A stretch of DNA of 64,000 nucleotides from NCBI GenBank assembly GCA_040752215.1, contig JBFMEX010000081.1:55032-119031 (forward strand). Reading direction: 5' to 3'. The number at the start of each line of letters is the position of its first letter. Positions within the stretch are counted from its first letter, which is position 1. Under the pieces are notes generated by a model. The model saw only the letters and a program-made list of their open reading frames with translations, was not told where the DNA came from and searched no databases. Positions 25,551 through 33,779 of the stretch are shown one piece after another. The position numbers and the translations under genes are program-made. This DNA comes from JBFMEX01 sp040752215 (GTDB lineage Bacteria; Pseudomonadota; Alphaproteobacteria; Rhizobiales; Hyphomicrobiaceae).

Positions 25551-26080
25551 GACATGCACTCCTTGAGCGCCGCGAGCCCGCGCCGGACCCAGGCCTTGGC
25601 GGTGCCGAGCGGCACGCCGAGCCGGCCGGCGATCTCGCCGTGCGAGCAGCCGGCGACGTAGGCGAGCAGCACGCTCTCGCGCTTCTCGCGATCGATCGCC
25701 TCGAGGCAGCGCCGGAGCAGACTGTCGACCGCGAGCCGCTCGAATGCGTCCTCGACCACTGCGTTGCAGTCCTGCGCTGCTTCCAGCGTGCCGGCGTCGA
25801 CGAGGTCCTCGCGCCGGCCATCGCGCACGACGTTGAGCGCCCGGTTGCGCACGATGGTGTAGATCCACCCTCGCGCCGAGCCGAGCGCCGCGTCGAAATC
25901 CGCGGCGCGCTCCCAAATCTGGATGAAGGCCTCCTGCACCACCTCCTCGGCCAGCTCGCGCCGGCGGACGATGCGCTGCGCGACCGCGATCAGCCGGCCG
26001 GCCTCCTCCTCGTAGAGGCGCCTCAGCGCGGCCCGATCGCCCCGCCCGCATCCGGCAATCGCCGCGCCGTAGTCGAACAT
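25547..26080 (-). CDS. ECF RNA polymerase sigma factor
   Basis: 177 aa from ATG 26080; an upstream in-frame ATG at 26167 gives an unlikely basic extension. Region 2: LYEEEAGRLIAVAQRIVRRRELAEEVVQEAF and ARGWIYTIVRNRALNVVRD; region 4: LLAYVAGCSHGEIAGRLGVPLGTAKAWVRRGL. Same strand and coupled to an RskA-type anti-sigma gene. Its regulon probably includes its own promoter and perhaps the divergent DUF4394 gene. Confidence 0.93.
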   Translation of the reverse strand: MFDYGAAIAGCGRGDRAALRRLYEEEAGRLIAVAQRIVRRRELAEEVVQEAFIQIWERAADFDAALGSARGWIYTIVRNRALNVVRDGRREDLVDAGTLEAAQDCNAVVEDAFERLAVDSLLRRCLEAIDREKRESVLLAYVAGCSHGEIAGRLGVPLGTAKAWVRRGLAALKECMS

Positions 26081-26382
26081 GCCTGCGTCCCAATCCGATC
26101 TGGCGCCACGCGCTCCCTCCCCGCACCCACAACGGGAGCGGGAAATTTCGGGCCCACGCCGGCCCAACTCATTAACACGGGGTCGAGGCCGCTTGGATGC
26201 AGGTCATCCGAAAAAAGTTTCCACCCCCGCCCGGGCTGCATCCGTTCGCCTCCGCTCGCGGGTTGAGGCGGCATGGAAGTCCGCGCCGGGCCGCTTCTTG
26301 CCGCGCTCCTCTCGGCGACCGCTCGGCGCGGTCTTCCAGACTACGGCCGCGCGCCGTCAACCCGGAAACAGGAGCACGCCCA
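26081..26382. promoter_or_regulatory. Divergent promoter region, ECF sigma and DUF4394 genes
   Basis: 302 bp. On the minus strand, 26195-26224 reads GTGGAAACTTTTTTCGG followed by ATGACCTGCATCC, which has the GGAA-type -35 typical of ECF promoters and could be the autoregulated sigma promoter. The -10 is not certain. Nothing else recognised. Confidence 0.3.
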
Positions 26383-27168
26383 ATGAAGACACTCCTCGCC
26401 ACCGTCGCCACCTCGGCTGCGATCGCTTTTTCCGCGACCTCAGCCTCGGCCGACCTCGCCGTCGGCCTCGTCGGCGACAAGACACTTGTATTGATCGACG
26501 CCGCCAAGCCGGCGGTGGTCAACTCGATGACCGTCGAAGGCGTCGGCCGCCTGCTCGGCATCGACGTCCGCCCCGCCGACAAGTTGCTCTATGGCGTCGC
26601 CGCCGACGGCCAGGTGGTGACGATCGACACCAAGACCGGCAAGACCGCGAAGGTGTCGAAGCTCGACATGCTGATCCCGGCCGGAGCGAGCGCCATCGTC
26701 GACTTCAATCCGGCCGCCGACAAGCTGCGCTTCATGGGCAGCGACGGCACCAACCTGCGCGCCGATGTCGAGACCGGCAAGGTGACCAAGGACGGCAGCC
26801 TCGCTTTCGAGGCCGGCGACATGCACGCAGGCGAGACGCCGAGCATCGTCGCCGCCGCCTACTCCAACTCGCTCGGCAGGCCCGAGAAGACGGCGATGTA
26901 CGATATCGACTCCAAGATCGTCGCCCTGATCCAACAGACGAAGCCGAACGACGGCACGCTGAAGGCGATCGGCAAGCTCGGTGTCGCGGCGGCCAAGAGC
27001 TGGGCGTTCGACGTTGCGACCGGCGCCGACGGCAAGAACACCGCCTGGCTCGTCGGCGACAACACGCTGCACTGGGTGGCGCTCGACACCGGCAAGGCCT
27101 CGACCGTCGGCACAATCGCTGGCGCCAAGGGCGCGATCCGCGACATCGCCGTGCTGCCCAAGTCGTAG
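26383..27168 (+). CDS. Secreted DUF4394 protein
   Basis: 261 aa from ATG 26383. Signal peptide cleaved after TSASA about residue 23. The rest is a DUF4394 beta-propeller-like domain with repeated strands (AVGLVGDKTLVLIDAAKP, GIDVRPADKLLYGVAADGQV, AIVDFNPAADKLRFMGSDG, YSNSLGRPEKTAMYDIDSK). Function unknown; predicted periplasmic or extracellular. It is often found beside an ECF sigma/RskA pair, as here, and may be their target. Confidence 0.9.
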   Translation: MKTLLATVATSAAIAFSATSASADLAVGLVGDKTLVLIDAAKPAVVNSMTVEGVGRLLGIDVRPADKLLYGVAADGQVVTIDTKTGKTAKVSKLDMLIPAGASAIVDFNPAADKLRFMGSDGTNLRADVETGKVTKDGSLAFEAGDMHAGETPSIVAAAYSNSLGRPEKTAMYDIDSKIVALIQQTKPNDGTLKAIGKLGVAAAKSWAFDVATGADGKNTAWLVGDNTLHWVALDTGKASTVGTIAGAKGAIRDIAVLPKS

Positions 27169-27185
27169 GCCGGGCACAGCGGGGA

Positions 27186-27226
27186 GACCGCCGGCAGCCG
27201 GTATCCCCCGGCCGGCGCCGGCGGTC
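27186..27226 (+). terminator. Stem-loop terminator after DUF4394 gene
   Basis: Perfect 10-bp stem GACCGCCGGC / GCCGGCGGTC with a 21-nt loop, followed by ATTTCTT. It lies 17 bp after the stop and just touches the end of the convergent DUF4186-GNAT gene. Confidence 0.6.
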
Positions 27227-28097
27227 ATTTCTTGCGCCGTGCCGGCTGCTGCTCCCAAGTCGGCCGTTCCAGGCGATACACGTAGCAATCATCCGGGCCA
27301 AAGCTGTGCCGCTCGACGCGGATGAATCCTTGGCGCTCGTAGAAGGCGTGCGCGCACGTATTGCTCGCCAGTGGGTCGACAAGGACCGCCCCGACCGACG
27401 GGTCGGCGAAGCAGCGGGCGAGGGCGAGGTGCATCATGCGCGTGCCGTAGCCGTGACCGCGGTTCTCGGCCGCGCCGATCCAGATGTCGATGGCGCGCAG
27501 GTTGCCCGCGACATCGCCCCAGTAGTGGGTCTCCTCGCGCGCGCAGTCTATGATTTTAACGAAGCCGACCGGGCGCCCGTCGATCTCCGCCATCAGCAGC
27601 TCGCGCCAGCCGACGACGCGCGGCAGCTCGCGCTCCCAAGCGAAAGCGCCGTCCTCGCCGCCGGCCGCCGCCACGTCTGGCTCGTCGTCCCAGCGCCGAA
27701 GGGTGGCGAGATCGTCGAGCATGGCGCGGCGGAGTGCGAGCGCCGCAGCCATCTGCCGGTCGATCCATTCGCCGATGACCGCGAGCACATGCGCCTGCTC
27801 GCTCATGGTCAGCGCGTGCCCGGCGGCGATCCCGTGCCACTTGGCGAGGCAGCCGCGGCAGCAGGTGGCAGTCGCGTGCTGGGCGAGGAACACCGGATGC
27901 CCGCGCATCGGCGTCTGCTTGCCGTCATTGGGAACAATCGCGGGCGCGAGCCGCCGGGCGATGAAGTCGGCGGCATGGCGCGCGATCGCTGCGCGGCCCT
28001 TCGCAGCGATATAGTCGCGATCCTTCGTCGTCAGCCGGAACCGGCGCCGGAACGCCGAGCCTTCCAGCCGAGCGAGGATGTCCTCGATTGTCCGCAT
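27225..28097 (-). CDS. Fusion of DUF4186 and GNAT acetyltransferase
   Basis: 290 aa. Residues about 8-118 are DUF4186 (FRLTTKDRDYIAAKG, PNDGKQTPMRGHPVF, QHATATCCRGCLAKWHGI), a family normally found as a stand-alone protein with a CCxxC cluster. Residues about 120-285 are a GNAT domain (DLATLRRWDDEPDVAAA, AIDIWIGAAENRGHGYGTRMM, ASNTCAHAFYERQGFIRVER), close to the aminoglycoside 6'-type acetyltransferases in fold. Substrate unknown. No frameshift at the junction, so it is a true fusion. Confidence 0.85.
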   Translation of the reverse strand: MRTIEDILARLEGSAFRRRFRLTTKDRDYIAAKGRAAIARHAADFIARRLAPAIVPNDGKQTPMRGHPVFLAQHATATCCRGCLAKWHGIAAGHALTMSEQAHVLAVIGEWIDRQMAAALALRRAMLDDLATLRRWDDEPDVAAAGGEDGAFAWERELPRVVGWRELLMAEIDGRPVGFVKIIDCAREETHYWGDVAGNLRAIDIWIGAAENRGHGYGTRMMHLALARCFADPSVGAVLVDPLASNTCAHAFYERQGFIRVERHSFGPDDCYVYRLERPTWEQQPARRKK

Positions 28098-28133
28098 GCC
28101 CGTACCACCGCGCTGCTCCTCGCCCGAACCCCC

Positions 28134-28189
<56 letters not shown>

Positions 28190-28191
28190 CC

Positions 28192-28860
28192 TCACGGATA
28201 CAACCGCACCTTCTCCCAATGCCCATCCCGGCTCTCGCGCCGGAACACGGTGCGGTCGTGCAGGCGGAACGGACGGTCGTGCCAGAACTCCATCTCCAGC
28301 GGCACCAGGCGGAAGCCCGACCAGTGCGGCGGCCTCGGCACCTCGCCGATGTGGAACTTGGCGGTCATGACGGCGACCTTCTTCTCGAGCGCGAACCGGC
28401 TCTCGAGCGGTCGCGACTGGTCCGAGGCCCAGGCGCCGATGCGGCTCGGACGCGAACGGGATGCGAAGTACTCGTCCGCCTCGGCCGCGGTGACGGGCGA
28501 GAGCAGGCCCCGCACGCGCACCTGCCGGCGCAGCGACTTCCAATGGAACAGCAGCGCCGCCCGCGGGTTGGCCGCGATCTCGCGCCCCTTGGCACTAAGG
28601 GTATTGGTGTAGAAGACGAACCCGCGTCCGGCCGAGCCGGGCGGATCGAGCGCCTTCAGCAGCACCATGCGTACGTTCGGAAACCCGCTGGCGTCGGCGG
28701 TGGCGAGCGCCATCGCATTGGGGTCGTTCGGCTCGCGCGCCTCGGCCTCCTTGAACCACCCCTCGAACAGCAGGAACGGCTCGACCGCTTGGTGGAAGTC
28801 ACCCGCCGGCGGTGCCTTGTAGTAGCCCTCGGGGAATCGCTCCTCGTCGTTCTCGCTCAT
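28192..28860 (-). CDS. pdxH: Pyridoxamine 5'-phosphate oxidase
   Basis: 222 aa, the normal length. FMN-binding segments RMVLLKALDPPG, FVFYTNTLSAKGREIAANPRAALLFHW and the C-terminal WSGFRLVPLEMEFW then RLHDRTVFRRE...WEKVRLYP are those of PdxH. Oxidises pyridoxine or pyridoxamine phosphate to pyridoxal phosphate in the cytosol. Stands alone, likely housekeeping. Confidence 0.96.
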   Translation of the reverse strand: MSENDEERFPEGYYKAPPAGDFHQAVEPFLLFEGWFKEAEAREPNDPNAMALATADASGFPNVRMVLLKALDPPGSAGRGFVFYTNTLSAKGREIAANPRAALLFHWKSLRRQVRVRGLLSPVTAAEADEYFASRSRPSRIGAWASDQSRPLESRFALEKKVAVMTAKFHIGEVPRPPHWSGFRLVPLEMEFWHDRPFRLHDRTVFRRESRDGHWEKVRLYP

Positions 28861-29018
28861 CGTGGCTCCCGTCCCCGCCCGAATTGATTGACGCCTGTGC
28901 CGCCCAGCGACACGACGGACAGGCGTTCAGCACCTTTTAACCCTCTTGCGGCACACTGGGAACGTCCGGCGCCTGTCGCGTCGGCCCTGCGTGTCAACAG
29001 TCCCGAGTCCAAAGCGTC

Positions 29019-29477
29019 ATGCGTCCGACCGTTTCCCTGCTGCCGATCGCAGCATCGACCTTAGCGGCCTTTGCGCTCGTCGCCGCGATCATCATCGCAC
29101 CCGAGCTCGCCGCCGCCGACCAGCCCCCGAACAGCGGCTCCGCCAGCGAGTGTGCCGACGGCACCCTCGACAAGGAGAGCCTGTGGCCGCGACCGAGTCT
29201 GGCCGGCGTGCCGCTCAGGCTCGACGACGCCGACGAGCGGGCCGCGCTCGAAAGCGTGCAGAAGGCGCTGACCGAGGCCGGCGACGGCGCCACCTACGTC
29301 TGGCACCGCGCCCACGGGCGGCTGTCGGGCTTCGTGCAGCCGACCCGCTCGTTCAAGGACGAGGGCGGCAAGATCTGCCGCCACATCGTCGTCGTGCTCT
29401 CCTCCGGCACCCGCACCAAGCAGACCGAGGGCGTCGCCTGCCGGCTGGCCAACGGCCTATGGCAGCTCGACGGCTGA
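29019..29477 (+). CDS. Secreted surface-antigen-like protein
   Basis: 152 aa. N-terminal hydrophobic stretch with likely cleavage after PELAAA about residue 34. The C-terminal part (TYVWHRAHGRLSGFVQPTRS, KICRHIVVVLSSGTRTKQTEG, ACRLANGLWQL) matches the C-terminal domain of 17-kDa surface-antigen-like proteins of alphaproteobacteria, including its paired Cys. No glycine-zipper region is present. Function unknown; periplasmic or outer-membrane associated. Confidence 0.82.
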   Translation: MRPTVSLLPIAASTLAAFALVAAIIIAPELAAADQPPNSGSASECADGTLDKESLWPRPSLAGVPLRLDDADERAALESVQKALTEAGDGATYVWHRAHGRLSGFVQPTRSFKDEGGKICRHIVVVLSSGTRTKQTEGVACRLANGLWQLDG

Positions 29478-29493
29478 ATCGGAACGCGACGCG

Positions 29494-30102
29494 CTACTTG
29501 ACTAGGCCCTCCGCCTTCATCGCCGCGACGACCGCGGGACGCTGGCGAACGCGGTCGAGGTAGGCGCGCACACGCGGGAACGGCGTCAGGCTGACACCGA
29601 CCATGCGCGACCACGACAGCACCGTGAACAGATAGGCGTCGGCGACCGTGAACGCCTCGCCCATCAGGTGATCCGACGTTGTGAGCCGCGCCTCGATCGA
29701 GCCGATCCGCTCGGCGACCCGTTCGCGCGCCAGCGCCTTGGCTTCCTCCGGCATGCGCGGGTTGAACAGCGGCGAAAAGCCCTTGTGCAGCTCGGTCGAG
29801 ATGTAGTTGAGCATCGACTGCAGGCGATAGCGCGCCATGGTGCCGTTCTCCGGCGCCAGCGCGGCCGTGCCGGCCCCGTCGGCGATGTACTGCACGATCG
29901 CCGGCCCCTCGGTCAGCCGGCTGCCGTCGTCGAGTTCAAGTACCGGCACGTAGCCGTCGGGATTGATGGCGCGGAAATCGCTGCCGTCGTCGAGCGTCTT
30001 GGTCGCGAGGTCGACCTTGACCAGCGTCGCCGGCGTACCCGTCTCGTGCAGTACGATGTGCGGGGAGAGCGAGCACGCTCCGGGCGCGTAGTAGAGCTTC
30101 AT
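29494..30102 (-). CDS. Glutathione S-transferase, beta-like
   Basis: 202 aa. Thioredoxin-fold N-domain MKLYYAPGACSLSPHIVL with the beta-class Cys in GACS, GYVPVLELDDGSRLTEGPAIVQYI for glutathione binding, and an all-helical C-domain with the N-capping segment FTVADAYLFTVLSW. Conjugates or handles electrophiles in the cytosol. Monocistronic. Confidence 0.94.
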   Translation of the reverse strand: MKLYYAPGACSLSPHIVLHETGTPATLVKVDLATKTLDDGSDFRAINPDGYVPVLELDDGSRLTEGPAIVQYIADGAGTAALAPENGTMARYRLQSMLNYISTELHKGFSPLFNPRMPEEAKALARERVAERIGSIEARLTTSDHLMGEAFTVADAYLFTVLSWSRMVGVSLTPFPRVRAYLDRVRQRPAVVAAMKAEGLVK

Positions 30103-30297
30103 GAGGTCATTCTCCTGAGCCGCGGGAAAACTAGTTCCATAATTCGGAATTTACGATATAGGGTCGGCCACCAGCCGTCACAAGGGGCCCGAACGGGCTA
30201 CCGGCGCGGCCGCGTCGCCACCTGGACCACACCCGGTAATTGTGTAGGATGCCGGCGAAAATCCCGATCCGATCCCCGATCAAGGAACCGCAGTCGC

Positions 30298-31149
30298 ATG
30301 AGCGGACCAACCCCCACCGCCGCCGCCATTACGGGCAACCTGATGGCCGGCAAGCGCGGGCTCGTTATGGGCGTCGCCAACAACCGCTCCATCGCCTGGG
30401 GCATCGCCAAGGCGGTCGCCTCCCAGGGCGCCGAGGTCGCGCTCACCTACCAGGGCGACGCTCTGAAGAAGCGGGTCGAGCCGCTCGCCGCCGAGCTCGG
30501 CTCGAAGCTGGTGCTGCATTGCGACGTCACCGACGGCCCTTCCATGGACGCGGTGTTCGCCGAGATCGAGCGTCAGTGGGGCCGGCTCGACTTCCTGGTC
30601 CACGCCATCGCCTTCTCCGACAAGAACGAGCTGGACGGACGCTACGTCGACACCAGCGAGACCAACTTCAGTCAGACCATGCTGGTGTCCTGCTACTCGT
30701 TCACCGCGCTCGCCAAGCGCGCCGAGCGGCTGATGACCGACGGCGGCTCGATGGTGACGCTCACCTACTACGGCGCCGAGAAGGTGATGCCGCACTACAA
30801 CGTCATGGGCGTCGCCAAGGCCGCGCTCGAGGCCAGCGTGCGCTATCTCGCCGCCGACCTCGGCAAGGGCGGCATCCGCGTCAACGCCATCTCCGCCGGC
30901 CCGATCAAGACACTCGCCGCGTCAGGCATCTCCGACTTCCGATATATCCTGCGCTGGAACGAGTACAACTCGCCGCTCCGGCGCACCGTGTCCATCGAGG
31001 AGGTCGGCAGCGCCGGTCTCTACCTGCTTTCCGATCTGGCGCGCGGCGTCACCGGCGAAGTGCACCACGTCGACAGCGGCTATCACGTCCAGGGCATGAA
31101 GAACGAGGACGCGCCGGATATCTCGGTCGTCAAGGGCGACGGCTCCTGA
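30298..31149 (+). CDS. fabI: Enoyl-ACP reductase (NADH)
   Basis: 283 aa from ATG 30298. FabI signature: GKRGLVMGVANNRSIAWGIA at the N-terminus, HAIAFSDKNELDGRYVDT, and the Tyr-x6-Lys pair in YYGAEKVMPHYNVMGVAKAAL. Catalyses the last step of fatty-acid elongation and is the triclosan target in other bacteria. Longer upstream open frame is not coding. Confidence 0.96.
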   Translation: MSGPTPTAAAITGNLMAGKRGLVMGVANNRSIAWGIAKAVASQGAEVALTYQGDALKKRVEPLAAELGSKLVLHCDVTDGPSMDAVFAEIERQWGRLDFLVHAIAFSDKNELDGRYVDTSETNFSQTMLVSCYSFTALAKRAERLMTDGGSMVTLTYYGAEKVMPHYNVMGVAKAALEASVRYLAADLGKGGIRVNAISAGPIKTLAASGISDFRYILRWNEYNSPLRRTVSIEEVGSAGLYLLSDLARGVTGEVHHVDSGYHVQGMKNEDAPDISVVKGDGS

Positions 31150-31223
31150 GGTCGGCAACGGGCAGCCGGCAACAGGCAGCCGCTTGCTCGATTAGTCCGC
31201 TGCCTGCTGCCCACCGCCCCATC

Positions 31224-31811
31224 ATGCGCACCGGCATCACCCTCTACTTCACCCGCCACGGCGAGACGGACTGGAACAAGGCGCTGCGCTACCAGGGCCA
31301 GCACGACGTTCCGTTGAACGAGACCGGACGCAACCAGGCGCGGCGCAACGCCGCCGCTCTCGCCGCGCTGGTCGCCGAGCCGGCCCGGCTCGACTATGTC
31401 GCGAGCCCGCTCGGTCGCACCCGCGAGACGATGGAGATCGTGCGCGAGGCTCTCGGTTTGCCGCGCGCCGGCTACCGCACCGACGACCGACTGCTCGAGC
31501 TCAACTACGGCGTCTGGCAGGGCCAGCTCGCGGCCGATCTACCGCAGACCGACCCTGCCGGCGTCGCCTGGCGCTCGCGCGACCCGGCCCATTGGCGCGC
31601 CGCCGGCGGCGAGAGCTACGTCGAACTGACGGCGCGCGTCATCGAGTGGCTCGCGAGCATCGACCGCGACACCGTCATCGCCGCCCACGCCGGCATCGGC
31701 CGCGTGATCGAGGGGCACGTCCGTGGCCTGGAGGCCGCGCGCGTGCCCTCCCTGGCGGTGCCGCATGACCGGCTGATGGTGGTGTGCCACGACCGTGTCG
31801 AGTGGGTTTGA
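31224..31811 (+). CDS. Histidine phosphatase family protein
   Basis: 195 aa from ATG 31224. Phosphoglycerate-mutase-like: catalytic RHGETDWN at about 10-17, VASPLGRTRETMEIV, LLELNYGVWQGQ with the acid residue, and IAAHAGIGRVI with the second His. Substrate unknown; candidates are small phosphoesters. 74 bp after fabI, possibly co-transcribed; that gap contains a weak stem CAGGCAGC/GCTGCCTG (31173-31206). Confidence 0.92.
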   Translation: MRTGITLYFTRHGETDWNKALRYQGQHDVPLNETGRNQARRNAAALAALVAEPARLDYVASPLGRTRETMEIVREALGLPRAGYRTDDRLLELNYGVWQGQLAADLPQTDPAGVAWRSRDPAHWRAAGGESYVELTARVIEWLASIDRDTVIAAHAGIGRVIEGHVRGLEAARVPSLAVPHDRLMVVCHDRVEWV

Positions 31812-31902
31812 GCGCGACGTTCGGCCCCGCGAGGCGTATCGCGAAACATTGACCCACCTTGGCGTGTCCCCGGGGTCCATTCGCTTCTCGATCGTCGTCC
31901 TC

Positions 31903-32024
31903 GCTTCCCTCGCCCGGGACGGGAGAGGGTGCCCGAAGGGCGGGTGAGGGACCTACCGCAGGCGATGGCGCCGAGGATGGGCAGATCCCTCATCCGGCCT
32001 TCGGCCTCTCCGCAAGGGAGAAGG
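31903..32024. repeat. Pair of inverted extragenic palindromic repeats
   Basis: Two divergent copies of one palindromic unit: 31903-31952 (CCTCGCCCGGGACGGGAGAGG then GGGTGAGGGA) and its inverse at 31987-32024 (CCCTCATCCGGCCTTCGGCC then TCTCCGCAAGGGAGAAGG). This is the common REP-like extragenic repeat of Rhizobiales. A further related stem, CCCTCCCCGCAAGGGGGAGGG, lies at 32530-32550. The remainder of the 338-bp gap 31812-32149 holds no gene. Confidence 0.75.
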
Positions 32025-32149
32025 CAATGTATGCCGCGTGCCCCGAACAATTGAACCGCCCGGGGCGTACTCCGGCGCGCCTCTATCAATTTCTGTCCGG
32101 CGAGGCTAATGTCCGCGCCGATCCGATCCCGATTGCAAGGACTTCCACG

Positions 32150-32404
32150 ATGGCCAAGAGCGTCGTCCCGCACCTCGCCAACGATCAGGGCGCCGAGAAG
32201 ATCTTCGTCGGCGTCAAAGAACTCAACTGCATGGGCGCACGGCCGCCGTTCGACCATCCGCACGTGTTCCTCGATATGGGCTCCGACGGCCAGATCCTGT
32301 GCCCTTATTGCTCGACGCTGTTCGTGCACGATCCGCGCCTCGCCGCCGACGAGACCGATCCCAAGGGATGCCTTGTCGCGCCGTCCGAGGAGCAGGCCGC
32401 CTGA
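32150..32404 (+). CDS. Zinc-finger (CHCC) protein, NDUFS6-like
   Basis: 84 aa from ATG 32150. Ligands: Cys in KELNCMG, His in FDHPHVFLDMG, and CPYCSTLFV, the pattern of the mitochondrial complex I subunit NDUFS6 and its alphaproteobacterial relatives. Probably an accessory subunit of NADH dehydrogenase, encoded away from the nuo operon as is usual. Confidence 0.92.
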   Translation: MAKSVVPHLANDQGAEKIFVGVKELNCMGARPPFDHPHVFLDMGSDGQILCPYCSTLFVHDPRLAADETDPKGCLVAPSEEQAA

Positions 32405-32575
32405 CGGCCGCTGCGCATAAGGGTGCTCTCGATCGCTGCCGGCACTGCGCTGTGGTCTCCGCCGGATTGGGCAGGTCCAAGGTTGAATGATTAGCGTGGA
32501 TCGACAGTCGCATCGCATCCCATTCACCCCCTCCCCGCAAGGGGGAGGGGAATCCGCGCGCGCCTGGTCAGCACC

Positions 32576-33748
32576 ATGCCCGTCCTGATCGCCGGCGGCG
32601 GCATCGGCGGGCTGGCCCTCGCACTGGCACTCGCCCGCCGGGGCCTTGCAAGCTCGGTCCTCGAGCGCAACGAGACGTTCAGCGAGGCGGGAGCCGGCAT
32701 CCAGATCGGCCCCAACGGCATGCGCGTATTGACCGCGCTCGGCGTCGCCGACGCGCTCGAGCCGGCAGCCGGCAAGCCGGTTGCGATCCGCGTGCTGGAC
32801 GCCGGACGCGGGCGCCTGCTGTCCTCGCTGCCGCTCGGCGACTGGATCGAGCAACGCCACGGCGCACCCTACCGGGTCGCGCACCGCGCCGATCTTCAGG
32901 CCGCACTGCTCTCCCGCGTCCGTGCCGAGCCCGCAATCGAGGTCGTGACCGGGTTCGACGTTGCCGACGTCGCCGAGCACGCCGACGCCATCGAGGCCCG
33001 CTCGGCCGGTGGCAGCCGACGCAGAGGCCGTTTGCTGGTCGGCGCCGACGGCATCTGGTCGCGCTTGCGCGAGGTTGTTGCCCCTGCCGCCGCGCTGACG
33101 TTCTCGGGGCGAACCGCGACACGGGCCGTCGTGCCCGTCGACGCCGTGCCGGAAGGCATCGACTGCACGGCCGTCTGCGCGTGGCTCGCACCTGGCGCCC
33201 ACATCGTCCACTATCCGATCCGCGCCGGCCGCGAGGTCGCCATCGTCGTCGTGGTCGAGGAGCGCTTCGAGCGCCACGAGTGGAACACGCCGGCCGCCCC
33301 ACCACAGGACAAGGCTACCATCCGGCGTCTCGACCCGACACTGGTCGGCCTCCTCGAGGCCTCGCGCGACTGGCGCAAGTGGGGCCTGTTCGAGTGCGCT
33401 GAGCTGCCCACGTGGAGCGCCGGCCGACTCGCCCTTCTCGGCGATGCCGCTCATCCCGTGCTGCCGTTCCTCGCCCAGGGCGGCGTGCTGGCGCTCGAGG
33501 ACGCAATCGAGCTGGCGGATGCTATCGCGCGCGAGGCGAGCGGCTCCGCGGCCCTTGTCCGCTACGAGCGCACCCGCCGGCCACGCGCGGCGCGCGTGCA
33601 GGCCGCCTCGCGGCGCAACGGCCGCATCTACCACCTCGCCGGTCCCATGGCGCTGGCGCGCGACGCGACGCTGCAATGGCTGCCGGGCGAGCGCGTGATG
33701 GCCGGCTACGACTGGCTCTACGGCTGGCGCCCGCCCGACACGGCCTGA
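32576..33748 (+). CDS. FAD-dependent monooxygenase (salicylate-hydroxylase-like)
   Basis: 390 aa. FAD Rossmann motif VLIAGGGIGGLALALALARRG at the start, the DG motif GADGIWSRLRE about residue 155, and the GD motif LLGDAAHPVLPFLAQGG about residue 285. These are group A flavin hydroxylase features; substrate probably aromatic but not predictable. No linked catabolic genes. Confidence 0.93.
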   Translation: MPVLIAGGGIGGLALALALARRGLASSVLERNETFSEAGAGIQIGPNGMRVLTALGVADALEPAAGKPVAIRVLDAGRGRLLSSLPLGDWIEQRHGAPYRVAHRADLQAALLSRVRAEPAIEVVTGFDVADVAEHADAIEARSAGGSRRRGRLLVGADGIWSRLREVVAPAAALTFSGRTATRAVVPVDAVPEGIDCTAVCAWLAPGAHIVHYPIRAGREVAIVVVVEERFERHEWNTPAAPPQDKATIRRLDPTLVGLLEASRDWRKWGLFECAELPTWSAGRLALLGDAAHPVLPFLAQGGVLALEDAIELADAIAREASGSAALVRYERTRRPRAARVQAASRRNGRIYHLAGPMALARDATLQWLPGERVMAGYDWLYGWRPPDTA

Positions 33749-33779
33749 TTTCCTCGCGCGAAGCTATCTGCCGATTTCC

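Noticed and set aside
31173..31206. Hairpin CAGGCAGC / GCTGCCTG after fabI as a terminator
   Set aside because: Short 8-bp stem with a long loop, no T-tract and many similar GGCAGC words nearby; not convincing.
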